DNA of 64,000 nt from Pristionchus mayeri (Eukaryota > Nematoda > Chromadorea > Rhabditida > Neodiplogasteridae). The stretch is from positions 5,022,001 through 5,086,000 of the forward strand of contig BTRK01000004.1 of assembly GCA_036245805.1 (NCBI GenBank), given 5' to 3'. Position numbers and translations under genes: made by a program. Positions 22,601-33,812 of this stretch are shown here, piece by piece. Under the pieces are notes generated by a model. The model saw only the letters and a program-made list of their open reading frames with translations. It made no database searches and was not told where the DNA came from. Every line of letters begins with the position of its first letter. Positions within the stretch are counted from its first letter, which is position 1.

Positions 22601-24175
22601 AGGGACCCAGAGAGACCGACGCTCCCGCTTCCAGCAGACCTGAAGAGCCCGTGACCGAGGGACCCAGAGAGACCGTCGCTCCAGCTTCCGTCAGACCTGA
22701 AGAGCCCGTGACCGAAAAACCCAGAGTGACCGACGCTCCCGCCTCCGTCAGACCTTATGAGCCCGTGACCGAGGGACCCAGAGTGACCGACGCTCCCGGT
22801 TCCGTCAGACCTGAAGAGCCCGTGACCGAGGGACCCAGAGAGACCGACGCTTCAGCTTCCGTCAGACCTGAAGAGCCCGTGACCGAGGAACCCAGAGAGA
22901 CCGACGCTCCCGCTTCCATCAGAACTGAAGAGCCCGTGACCGAGGGACCCAGAGTGACCGACGCTCCCGCTTCCGTCAGACCTGAAGAGCCCGTGACGGA
23001 GGGACCCAGAGAGACCGACGCTCCCGCTTCCATCAGACCTGAAGAGCCCGTGACGGAGGGACCCAGAGAGACCGACGGTCCTGCTTCCATCAGACCTGAA
23101 GAGCCCGTGACCGAGGGACCCAGAGAGACCGACGCTCCCGCTTCCATCAGACCTGAAGAGCCTGTGACCGAGGGACCCAGAGTGACCGACGCTCCCGCCT
23201 CCGTCAGACCTGATGAGCCCGTGACCGAGGGACCCAGAATGACCGACGCTCCCGCTTCCGTCAGACCTGAAGAGCCCGTGACCGAGGGACCCAGACCCTC
23301 TACTTACTATCCCAATGGAACTGCTTTCGATGTGGCCTGGTAAGTGTCCATTTCCTTCTCTTGTATGTCGTGATTATTATGTAGCATTTTCCAGGTGGCA
23401 AGGGGAGAAAACGACGGCTCGTCTCACATTCTCCGATGTGGTCGTCCTTGATAGCAGAGGTGACTCCATTCTAAATATTCAGCTCGCGAATGAAACCGAT
23501 TAAAACTTATTCTAACTCGTATGTTATTTCAGGCAAGCCCCGCTACCCCATCAGTCTGGGCTCTCCCTTCACCTTCAAGATCTCGTTGAAGAACCAGGAT
23601 AACATCTTCACCCATTCCTTCTTCCGACAGACCATCAGAGTAGGATCGTTCCTCCTTACTGGGACAATCCTGTAATATTTTGAAATGACATCATTCAATC
23701 TCTTCAGATCTCCCAATTCGACGAGCAGTCTTGGTCGTGGGTCGAGGTGCCAACCTACGGACTGCTGTGAGTTCATCTAGACATCGATTCGATACTGATC
23801 CTTCTCCTCTCAGGTACAACATGGCAGCGTGCGTCAACGGTCCCCTGTGCCCTGTGAAGGTGAAGCGAGGAGAGATCTCGACTACCCTCGACCTGTCAGC
23901 TCACAGGGTCAGATTTAGATCTTCTCATTTTTTACCTGTTTTACCGATACTCACCTGTTTTGACTTCGCCATTCTGAATACAGGAACATTTACATTTGAG
24001 ATTGTTTTAGATGTGGCTTCACTCGCTTAAGAACGACGCAGCCTACCAGTTCGAAGTCATGATGACTGACACGGTGAGACTTATCCCCCCCCTTAACAAC
24101 TACTAAATTATCGATTTGCAGATCTCGAACAAGTTCTTCAGCTTCACTGTGCAGGCTCGTGCCTTCACCAAGTAG
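19622..24175 (+). pseudogene. VWA / C-type lectin / mucin-repeat / ML-like secreted protein, copy A, disrupted
   Basis: Same design as copy B: signal peptide (MKGATIFAALLAITVNSK), VWA domain (19810-20819), C-type lectin domain (about 21117-21734), a long Ser/Thr/Pro repeat exon (21789-23339), and an ML-like C-terminus (23395-24175). Compared with copy B, 84 bp are missing at 21126, spanning most of the intron before the lectin domain, its acceptor and the first 20 exon bases. Reading through runs GAT GTA CGT CTG into a TGA at 21138-21140. Every other exon keeps correct splice sites and phase, so the break is recent, or an assembly error. The repeat exon is shorter than in copy B (1551 versus 3669 nt). 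Confidence 0.8.
21855..23310 (+). repeat. Mucin-like coding repeats of copy A (16-aa and 19-aa units)
   Basis: Three blocks follow in one exon. First come about six 16-residue units like EPSTVRPQEPSTESPV. Next are about seven 19-residue units like EEPSTEGPHGTDAPASVRP. Last are about a dozen units like EEPVTEGPRETDAPASVRP. Ser/Thr/Pro richness suggests an O-glycosylated stalk. The middle type is barely present in copy B. Confidence 0.9.
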
Positions 24176-26079
24176 GCAGCATATTCCATCCGTACATTAC
24201 ATGCCCATGCAAGACTCATCCCTCCAAAACGAGTGCACCATACTTTCGCATAACTGTCGAGCAATACTCTCCTCGTTGAATTCTTACAAATGGGTGTTAA
24301 TATCGCGTGCTTGTACATTAGTAGCTAGATTGAATCACTTGTACACGTATCTGTCGATAAACTTGAATAGAAACGTATATAAATGTCGAGGAACACTCAA
24401 TAAACCTCATTGAGACCTATAACTTTGACTAAATATATAAATATTGAATAAGGAAGCCGAAACAAGAGGCCGCCGCTGGCCATTCTTCAAGTGAAGTTCA
24501 CAGAAATCTAATGATGTTATTGATAACATGGAATAGCATAGCTAGAAAATTTTGTTATTGTGCAACCTTTCACAAATAACCAACGGAGGTGTCATTACAA
24601 CTAGACACTGTGATCACTTCGTGACTTTGCCATGATTGAACGGAAAAAAGATCGTTTTTTCCAAAGTTCTGGTTGAGTCGATATTTAATTTTATTACGTT
24701 TATCGTATCTACTCGCAGTTCAAACCATTTGAATTTATGGTATAAATCTGCTGGAAAATTCCGAATGTATTTATAAAATCTGAATTTCTTGAGTAGTAGA
24801 AATGCTAAAATTACAGTCAGATCCTGCAATAATATTGAATCATAAACCTGATTCTCGTGCATTGCTGATAAGCATCATTATTCAGGCACACCCTGACATT
24901 CGCAGATATCAGCTTGTGGTTTGCAAATAATCAGGCGATTGCGAGATCGGAATCAACGATGACAAACGGCAAAACCGTCGATTGCACATGATTTAATCGA
25001 TTGTTAAATATGTGTCTTCAGTTTCGACTTGGGTTCTCTGAGTCAGATGATTTTTCCGAATTGCATAAGGAAGTTCAAGGAAATGAGTTGTAAATGACTT
25101 TCCACGTCCGATTAATTTACAGTTGTAGTTATTCCGTCGAAAGCATCTTACACTAAGAATCTTACAAATAATTGTATTCGCAAAATTGTTCCTCATATTT
25201 TTGTTTCACCGATTTCCCATTGAACTCTACTATGTTTTTATGGACTTTTAATTGCTTTTTTCCATTATCAGTAAAACCTTTGCACAGCTTTCCGATCACA
25301 AAACCAAAAACTGGGCGTCGAAATCTGCACAGATCTTTTTCATCGACAAACTGGACTCGAATTGATTTTAACAATAACAAGACTTTATCTGTAGGGAACA
25401 CTATTGTCAACGATATTGACTCACAATTTTTACATTAAAAATATTAGCTATTCTCATTTAAAATGCGCAAAAATCCGATTACCCGATCTTAAACAAGAAA
25501 TGTTCAATTAGAAATAATATACTCGTTGATAAATTCGTTGAGAAGTCAAATAAACATTTCGAGGCCGAACATTGGGATCTTCCGGGTCCCCTTGTCTTCC
25601 AGGTTCTGTCAAAAGTTTCTAACAACATCTGCATCCGCGATTTTCCCTGGAGCTCGGACATAGTTCAGATTTCCGTTTAGGGCTCAAATTTTTTTGATCA
25701 ATGAAAAAATTTCAACGAGAAATGAAACGACGATGATGAGAATTTCAATAGATAAACATTTCAAATACGAAAATTATATCTGGTCTTCGTGGTCCCATCG
25801 AAATTTTCTAAAAGGGGTCAGTGATTTTTTAAGGGAACCCAGAAATCATTCAGATTTCCGATCAGAGCTCCAATTTACTGTGTCCCGGAATAATCACGGA
25901 CCCTGATATTTTGGGAATTTCGACCCCGAAGACCTGAGAGATCCGAAAAATGTAAGGCTCATAAAATATTTCTATGAATAATTTGGGGGGGTTCAGATAG
26001 TAAAAACATACATTTAGAATTATGAAAATGGATGGCCTTTCAGTCTCACAAATTATCTTAAAAAAATTATCTTTAAAAA
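24176..26079. other. Spacer between the two lectin genes
   Basis: This holds the 3' flank of copy A and the diverged second copy of the 17480-18060 region. A minus-strand frame at 25162-25410 (VDEKDLCRFRRPVFGFVIGK onward) has a broken counterpart near 17700-17830, so it may be a dead exon of an older gene. I see no intact gene. Confidence 0.45.
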
Positions 26080-26530
26080 AATAAGGCATCATGAACCCGC
26101 CGAACGCTGACACACAAAAGGGACTGGCGCTGGCCTCGAGTCTAGGTATTAGAAAAGGGAATGGAAGCGGGTAGGATACAGTCATCGCGTAGAGAATGGA
26201 ACAGGGCGTGGAAGAGATGGACATTATCTGAGTCATGGGAGACTCTCGAAGAATCCGGAACATGATTGGACTACACGAGTGGTTTGTGACCTCAAACGTG
26301 CTATCACTTCCTGTCATCAGCGAGTCTGCGGGGGTGATTTCATGGCCCGGCAACGCCTTTCATGACGATTGCGCGGGTGTGAGACCGAGGACGATAAGCC
26401 GAGCCTGTACTCCGTACTGAGAGATGAAAACTGTGGCGAGATAAGAAAGGGGCTTATCAAATTCGATATAAGCCCGGGTTGTTCTGTCGGTCGCCATCAG
26501 TTCTCTTCTTCTCCTAAGCGCTGCTCCACT
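26080..26530 (+). promoter_or_regulatory. Upstream region of lectin gene copy B, with GATA sites and TATA-like box
   Basis: Almost identical to the block before copy A. GATAAG occurs at 26393-26398 and 26440-26445, CTTATCA at 26453-26459 and GATATAAG at 26465-26472, about 60 bp before the ATG. The identity is higher than in the introns downstream, which points to constraint or gene conversion. Confidence 0.55.
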
Positions 26531-29500
26531 ATGAAGGGTGAGTCCCCCTTATTCTCCTTTGTTAATAATGGCCTTTTCGATTCTCAATCCAATCCTTACA
26601 GGCGCTGCAATTTTTGCCGCTCTCCTTGCAATCACGGCGCATTCAACAGGTCATCTATTGTGAATTGTGCGAATTGTGAATTTCAGAAATGTATCAAAGT
26701 GAAACACATTTCTGAAACATATCCCCCTCTCGGATTCGAGTCTGAAACTCAACAGTTTCTCTCCTGAATTGTGCGAGGTTTCATTCATTCTAATTTTAAA
26801 AGTTTTTTAAAACTAAACTAATGTTAGTATCTTCAGAGATTCGAATCGATGCTCCATCTGGCCTCTGCAATGGCGAAATCGATCGAGTCTGGTTGGACGT
26901 CGTCTTTCTCGTCGATTCCAGTGCTGGAATGACCGAGCATGGACTCAGAAAAGTACCTTATTTTTTATTCGATATTTTTTTGAATTTTTTTTTTATATTT
27001 TGAATTGTTATAATATAATATTTTGAGGCGGACGCGTTCCTTCGATCGGTCATGCGCCAGATGACAATTGGAGAGGACACCTTCCAGGAGAGTCGCGTCG
27101 GAATAATCACTTATGCTGCAGAGGTTAGCATTATGTAATCAGCACCCAAGTGAATCTTCCGTGGAGTACCACTCAGCTTACCAACTGTGCTTGAGGAATC
27201 TCTGAATAACACGAATGAAAATGCAGGCTCACGTGGTTCGCGATCTGTCTCGCTCCGACAACTCATCGAGTTCCCTCCCTTACTCTGGAGATGAGGAAGC
27301 AAATCTCTTCGGGTAAGCCTTCGATCCGTTTAGCCATTCATTTCTACTTTTCAACAATTCAAAATGACCTTCTATTCTTCCAGTGCCTTCTCCTCTGCTC
27401 TGGAAATGTTCGATAACTCGACTTCCTCTGTTCATCGCAAACGAGCCATCGTCATTGCTGCCAGCACTTATACGTAAGACCCATTTACTACTCTTTTCTC
27501 ATCAATATTTCTAATTTGCTAACATATTGAAATTATAAAAAAATCACATTTCAGTGAGGATGGACCGGAAGACGCAACCCAAGTCGCGGAGCAATTCAAA
27601 ATCGCTGGCGGAAGCGTCGTCACTATCGGTAAATGATTCCTCTCATGATTGTGATCATCCTCCTTCACATTCCATTCGATGATCTCGATGAGATTTCATC
27701 ATTTCCCTTTCAATGTCCCCCCGATTCAGACTACCGAGTTGCCCACTCTGGTCTCTCTCCTCTCGCTTCTCTTGCCTCAAATGGATTCGCGTTCACCAAC
27801 GATGACCTCGAAGTCGCCAACCTCTTCAACTCTCTCCTCCATGGTAGGCAAACTCTGAAAATATTTGACACTTATTTGAACTTCCAATATGCGACTGAAT
27901 TTCAAGATCAATGCACTATGAGTAGTCAATCCAATTTTGCAAATTTTATTGAAAAGTCCTGCAAAGATCATATCAGGCGCCATTATTGAGCAATCGTGTG
28001 GATTATACTGTATTGAATGACGGCGTCCTTTTATCATCCCAATTGCATCACTTTCAGTCAACTGTTTCTGCCCCGTCGATAGACACGGAGCGACTTCCAC
28101 CAGCTACGGATCTCCCGATGGAGGATGCTTCGACGATGTACGTCTGCTTTCCGATTATATTGATTACTAGAAGAATACCAACACAGAATTCATAAAAGGT
28201 CGAATTTTAGGAGAACATCCAAGCTGATTGGGAGCTGGCCTCTGAACTCTGCCACGAGGAGGGAGGATATCTCGTCAAGATCGACAGCGATGAGAAACAG
28301 AAGACAATGGACAGTAAGTGGTATCACTTCTTTTCCTAATCGATTGATTACCCTGACTTCTCCTACGTATTTCCCTTTCAGACCTTGCATCCAGCCCTTA
28401 CTGGATCGGACTTCGCTTCAATGATGCTCGCAATCGTTTCTTCTGGCAGGATTGGTCTCAGGTAATCTGAAGCTTTCCTTCTTAATGATTCCCTTCTCCT
28501 TCCTCAGATGAACTACACGAGATGGGCGCCGTCCCAACCCGATCTCTCGCTCGGAGAGTGTGCTTTCAGCAGAGGAGTGAGTCAATCTCTCCCCTATCTC
28601 ACCACACTTTTAGCGCTCACCAATAATCCACCAAAAATCACCCTGTGACCTCTTTGTCTCTCGCCCAAAATCACTTGAATTAGGAAGGGACCGTGGGGTG
28701 GTTTAGTGATCATTCTGACCAACTAGTCTGACTCTTCTTTCAGTCCCACTGGTACTCAGCGCCTTGCACAGGGGACAAGAGGGGACTTGCCGATCACGTG
28801 TACTTCTGCGAGGTCAAACCATGCTCTGCCAACACGTGAGTTCAAACAAATTAAAATTGTCGAAAGTGGGTAAAAATATTTGCTTGCAGTGATTGCTACC
28901 ACCAGGAGGCTCCTTTCGTCACTGAACCCCCACTTCCGGAGTCAACTACCGCGAGACCCTCAACACTGAAGCCAGAGGAGCCATCGACTGTGAGACCCCA
29001 GGATCCTTCAACTGAGAGCCCCGTCGAGCCTTCCACTGTGAGACCCCAGGAGCCATCAACTGAGAGCCCCGTCGAGCCTTCGACTGCGAGACCCCTGGAG
29101 CCTTCAACTGAGAGCCCCGTCGAGCCTTCGACTGTGAGACCCCAGGAGCCTTCCACTGAGAGCCCCGTCGAGCCTTCGACTGTGAGACCCCAGAAGCCTT
29201 CCACTGAGAGCCCCGTCGAGCCTTCCACTGTGAGACCCCAGGAGCCATCAACTGAGAGCCCCGTCGAGAATTCGACTGTGAAACCCCAGGAGCCTTCAAC
29301 TGAAAGCCCCGTCGAGCCTTCGACTGTGAGACCCCAGGAGCCCTCAACTGAGAGCCCCGTCGAGCCTTCCACTGTGAGACCCCACGAGCCTCCAACTGAG
29401 AGCCCCGTCGAGCCTTCCACTGTGAGACCCCAGGAGCCTTCAACTGAGAGCCCCGTCGAGCCTTCGACTGTGAGACCCCTGGAGCCTTCTACTGAGCGCC

Positions 29501-32500
29501 CCGTCGAGCCTTCGACTGTGAGACCCCAGGAGCCCTCAACTGAGAGCCCCGTCGAGCCTTCCACTGTGAGACCCCACGAGCCTCCAACTGAGAGCCCCGT
29601 CGAGCCTTCCACTGTGAGACCCCAGGAGCCTTCAACTGAGAGCCCCGTCGAGCCTTCGACTGTGAGACCCCTGGAGCCTTCTACTGAGCGCCCCGTCGAG
29701 CCTTCGACTGTGAGACCCCTGGAGCCTTCAACTGAGAGCCCCGTCGAGCCTTCGACTGTGAGACCCCAGGAGCCTTCCACTGAGAGCCCCGTCGAGCCTT
29801 CGACTGTGAGACCCCAGAAGCCTTCCACTGAGAGCCCCGTCGAGCCTTCCACTGTGAGACCCCAGGAGCCATCAACTGAGAGCCCCGTCGAGCCTTCGAC
29901 TGTGAGACCACAGGAGCCATCAACTGACAGCCCCGTCGAGCCTTCGACTGTCAGACCCCAGGAGCCATTAACTGAGAGCCCCGTCGATCCTTCGACTGTC
30001 AGACCCCAGGAGCCATTAACTGAGAGCCCCGTCGAGCCTTCGACTGTGAGACCCCAAGAGCTTTCAACTGAGAGCCCCGTCGAGCCTTCGACTGTGAGAC
30101 CCCAAGAGCCATCAACTGTGAGACCCCAAGAGCCATCAACTGAGAGCCCCATCGAGCCTTCAACTGAGGGACCCCATGGAACCGATGCTCCTACCTCCGT
30201 AAGACCAGGGGAGCCTTCGACCGAGGGACCCAGAGCGACCGACGCTCCCGCTTCCGTCAGACCTGAAGAGCCCGTGACCGAGGGACCCAGAGAGACCGAC
30301 GTTCCCGCTTCCTTCAGACCTGAAGAGCCCGTGACCGAGGGACCCAGAGAGACCGACGCTCCCGCTTCCGTCAGACCTGAAGAGCCCGTGACCGAGGGAC
30401 CCAGAGAGACCGACGCTCCCGCTTCTGTCAGACCTGAAGAGCCCGTGACCGAGGGATCCAGAGTGACCGACGCTCCCGCTTCCGTCCGACCTGAAGAGCC
30501 CGTGACCGAGGGATCCAGAGTGACCGACGCTCCCGTTTCCGTCCGACCTGAAGAGCCCGTGACCGAGGGACCCAGAGAGACCGACGCTCCCGCTTCCGTC
30601 AGTCCTGAAGGGCCCGTGACCGAGGGACCCAGAGTGACCGACGCTCACGCTTCCGTCAGACCTGAAGAGCCCGTGACCGAGGGACCCAGAGAGACCGACG
30701 CTCCCGCTTCCGTCAGACCTGAAGAGCCCGTGACCGAGGGACCCAGAGAGGCCGACGCTCCCGCTTCCGTCAGACCTGAAGAGCCCGTGACCGAGGGACC
30801 CAGAGAGACCGACGCTCCCGCTTCCGTCAGACCTGAAGGGCCCGTGACCGAGGGACCCAGAGTGACCGACGCTCACGCTTCCGTCAGACCTGAAGAGCCC
30901 GTGACCGAGGGACCCAGAGAGACCGACGCTCCCGCTTCCGTCAGACCTGAAGAGCCCGTGACCGAGGGACCCAGAGAGACCGACGCTCCCGCTTCCGTCA
31001 GACCTGAAGAGCCCGTGACCGAGGGACCCAGAGAGACCGACGCTCCCGCTTCCGTCAGACCTGAAGAGCCCGTGACCGAGGGACCCAGAGTGACCGACGC
31101 TCCCGCTTCCGTCAGACCCGAAGAGCCCGTGACCGAGGGACCCAGAGTGACCGACGCTCCCGCTTCCGTCCGACCTGAAGAGCCCGTGACCGAGGGACCC
31201 AGAGAGACCGACGCTCCCGCTTCTGTCAGACCTGAAGAGCCCGTGACCGAGGGACCCAGAGTGACCGACGCTCCCGCTTCCTTCGGACCTGAAGAGCCCG
31301 TGACCGAGGGACCCAGAGAGACCGACGCTCCCGCTTCCGTCCGACCTGAAGAGCCCGTGACCGAGGGATCCAGAGTGACCGACGCTCCCGCTTCCTTCCG
31401 ACCTGAAGAGCCCGTGACCGAGGGACCCAGAGTGACCGACGCTCCCGCTTCCTTCGGACCTGCAGAGCCCGTGACCGAGGGACCCAGAGAGACCGACGCT
31501 CCCGCTTCTGTCAGACCTGAAGAGCCCGTGACCGAGGGATCCAGAGTGACCGACGCTCCCGCTTCCGTCCGACCTGAAGAGCCCGTGACCGAGGGACCCA
31601 GAGTGACCGACGCTCCCGCTTCCTTCGGACCTGAAGAGCCCGTGACCGAGGGATCCAGAGTGACCGACGCTCCCGCTTCCGTCCGACCTGAAGAGCCCGT
31701 GACCGAGGGACCCAGAGTGACCGACGCTCCCGCTTCCTTCGGACCTGAAGAGCCCGTGACCGAGGGATCCAGAGTGACCGACGCTCCCGCTTCCGTCCGA
31801 CCTGAAGAGCCCGTGACCGAGGGACCCAGAGTGACCGACGCTCCCGCTTCCTTCGGACCTGAAGAGCCCGTGACCGAGGGACCCAGAGTGACCGACGCTC
31901 CCGCTTCCGTCCGACCTGAAGAGCCCGTGACCGAGGGATCCAGAGTGACCGACGCTCCCGCTTCCGTCCGACCTGAAGAGCCCGTGACCGAGGGACCCAG
32001 AGAGACCGACGCTCCCGCTTCTGTCAGACCTGAAGAGCCCGTGACCGAGGGATCCAGAGTGACCGAAGCTCCCGCTTCCGTCCGACCTGAAGAGCCCGTG
32101 ACCGAGGGACCCAGAGTGACCGACGCTCCCGCTTCCGTCCGACCTGAAGAGCCCGTGACCGAGGGACTCAGAGAGACCGACGCTCCCGCTTCCTTCAGAC
32201 CTGAAGAGCCCGTGACCGAGGGACCCAGAGAGACCGACGCTCCCGCTTCCGTCAGACCTGAAGAGCCCGTGACCGAGGGACCCAGAGTAACCGACGCTCC
32301 CACTTCCGTCCGACCTGAAGAGCCCGTGACCGAGGGACCCAGAGATACCGACGCTCCCGCTTCCGTCAGACCTGAAGAGCCCGTCACCGAGGGACCCAGA
32401 GAGACCGACGGTCCCGCTTCCGTCAGACCTGAAGAGCCCGTGACCGAGGGACCCAGAGAGACCGACGCTCCCGCTTCCTTCAGACCTGAAGAGCCCGTGA

Positions 32501-33407
32501 CCGAGGGACCCAGACCCTCTACTTACTATCCCAATGGAACTGCTTTCGAGGTTGCCTGGTAAGTGTCCATTTCCTTCTATGTTTTAATCTCTAGTATGTC
32601 GTCATTATTATGTGTAATTTTCCAGGTGGCAAGGAGAGAAAACGACAGCTCGTCTCACCTTCTCCGATGTGGTCGTACTTGATAGCAGAAGTGGGCAACC
32701 CATTCTAAACATTCAGCTCGCGACTGAACCGATTAAAACTTATTCTAACTCGTATGTTATTTCAGGCAAGCCGCGCTACCCAATCAGTCTGGGCTCTCCC
32801 ATAACCTTCAAGATCTCGTTGAAGAATCAGGATAACGTCTTCACCCACTCTTTCTTCCGACAAACCATCAGAGTAAGATCGATCCTCCTTGCTTGGGCAA
32901 TCATGACGTAATCTGAAATGACATCATTCAATCTCTTCAGATCTCTCAATTCGACGAGCAGTCTTGGTCGTGGGTCGAGGTGCCAACCTATGGACTACTG
33001 TAAGTTCATCTAGATATCGATTCGAGACTGATCCTTTTCTTCACAGATACAACATGGCTGCGTGTGTCAATGCTCCCCTGTGTCCTGTGAAGGTGAAGAG
33101 AGGAGAGATCTCGACAACCCTCGACCTGTCCTCCCACTGGGTAAGATTTTGTGCTTATTTTTCTACCTATTTGACCTCTTTTCGATCCACCACCTGCATT
33201 TATACATCGCTATTATAAGCACAAGGACATTGAATTTTATTCAGATGTGGCTTCACTCGCTGAAGAATGACGCAGCCTACCAGTTCGAAGTGATGATGAC
33301 CGACATGGTGAGACTTATCCGCCCTTTTCGATTACTAAATTATCGATTTGCAGGTCTCGAACAAGTTCTTCAGCTTCACTGTGCAGGCACGCGCTTTTAC
33401 CAAGTAG
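26531..33407 (+). CDS. VWA / C-type lectin / mucin-repeat / ML-like secreted protein, copy B, 1721 aa
   Basis: Twenty exons join with consistent phase: 26531-26537, 26602-26649, 26837-26952, 27028-27123, 27227-27312, 27384-27473, 27555-27628, 27730-27843, 28058-28137, 28211-28313, 28382-28461, 28508-28576, 28744-28835, 28890-32558, 32626-32690, 32766-32872, 32941-32999, 33047-33140, 33245-33307, 33354-33407. Signal peptide MKGAAIFAALLAITA. The VWA domain begins WLDVVFLVDSSAGMTEHG; the MIDAS reads DSSAG, so the third DxSxS position is Gly. The lectin domain has SPYWIGLRF and the QPD motif in WAPSQPDLSLGECAF, but the WND partner is absent (SHWYSAPC), so calcium and sugar binding are doubtful. 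A 1.2-kb-codon mucin exon follows. The C-terminus (CPVKVKRGEISTTLDL, AYQFEVMMTD) resembles an ML lipid-binding fold. A luminal or immune role is inference. Confidence 0.85.
28982..30165 (+). repeat. 16-aa (48-bp) coding repeat array of copy B, about 24 units
   Basis: Units of the form EPSTVRPQEPSTESPV are repeated in frame with small changes (LEPSTERP, HEPPTESP, QKPSTESP). Some multi-unit blocks recur, for example HEPP...LEPSTERP appears twice in a row, showing expansion by multi-unit duplication. Confidence 0.92.
30166..32511 (+). repeat. 19-aa (57-bp) coding repeat array of copy B, about 40 units
   Basis: Units of the form EEPVTEGPRETDAPASVRP are repeated. Variants RVTDAPASFGP and GSRVTDAPASV alternate in the middle, indicating higher-order duplication. 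It changes abruptly from the 16-aa array at about 30165. The repeats lack stops on the opposite strand too, which creates long false antisense frames. Confidence 0.92.
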
Positions 33408-33812
33408 TGGCCCTCATGAGCCCAGTACATTATCCCCGATAAATAATATCATGCAAAAACGAGTTCACCACTTTGTCGCTCTTGAACTATCGACTCATAA
33501 TTGCTTGCAAAGTCTTGTAAACCGTTATTTTATCCAACATCGAACTAGATAGTTTGATCGAGTCTGTTGTGCAATAACATGTCGATAAAAATAGTTGAGT
33601 TTGATCGGCTATTCAGAATATGATCCGAATCGCGATGCGAAAGAATATTTTGACCACTGGGATATGGGATGAAGTGACGACATTTTTATGGGAGATGCCG
33701 AAAACAACAATGGATAACAATACTATGATATTTGTATTAGATTACTGATATTATAAAAATAATGTCTAAAATATTGATTTTCTATTTGGATATTTTACAG
33801 CACAATCTGACA

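Noticed and set aside
28896..32387. Very long open frames on the minus strand (hundreds of codons) opposite the mucin exon of lectin copy B, and similar ones opposite copy A
   Set aside because: They are a by-product of the 48-bp and 57-bp in-frame repeats, which lack stops in several frames. They have no splice context or signal peptide, and the plus strand is clearly coding.
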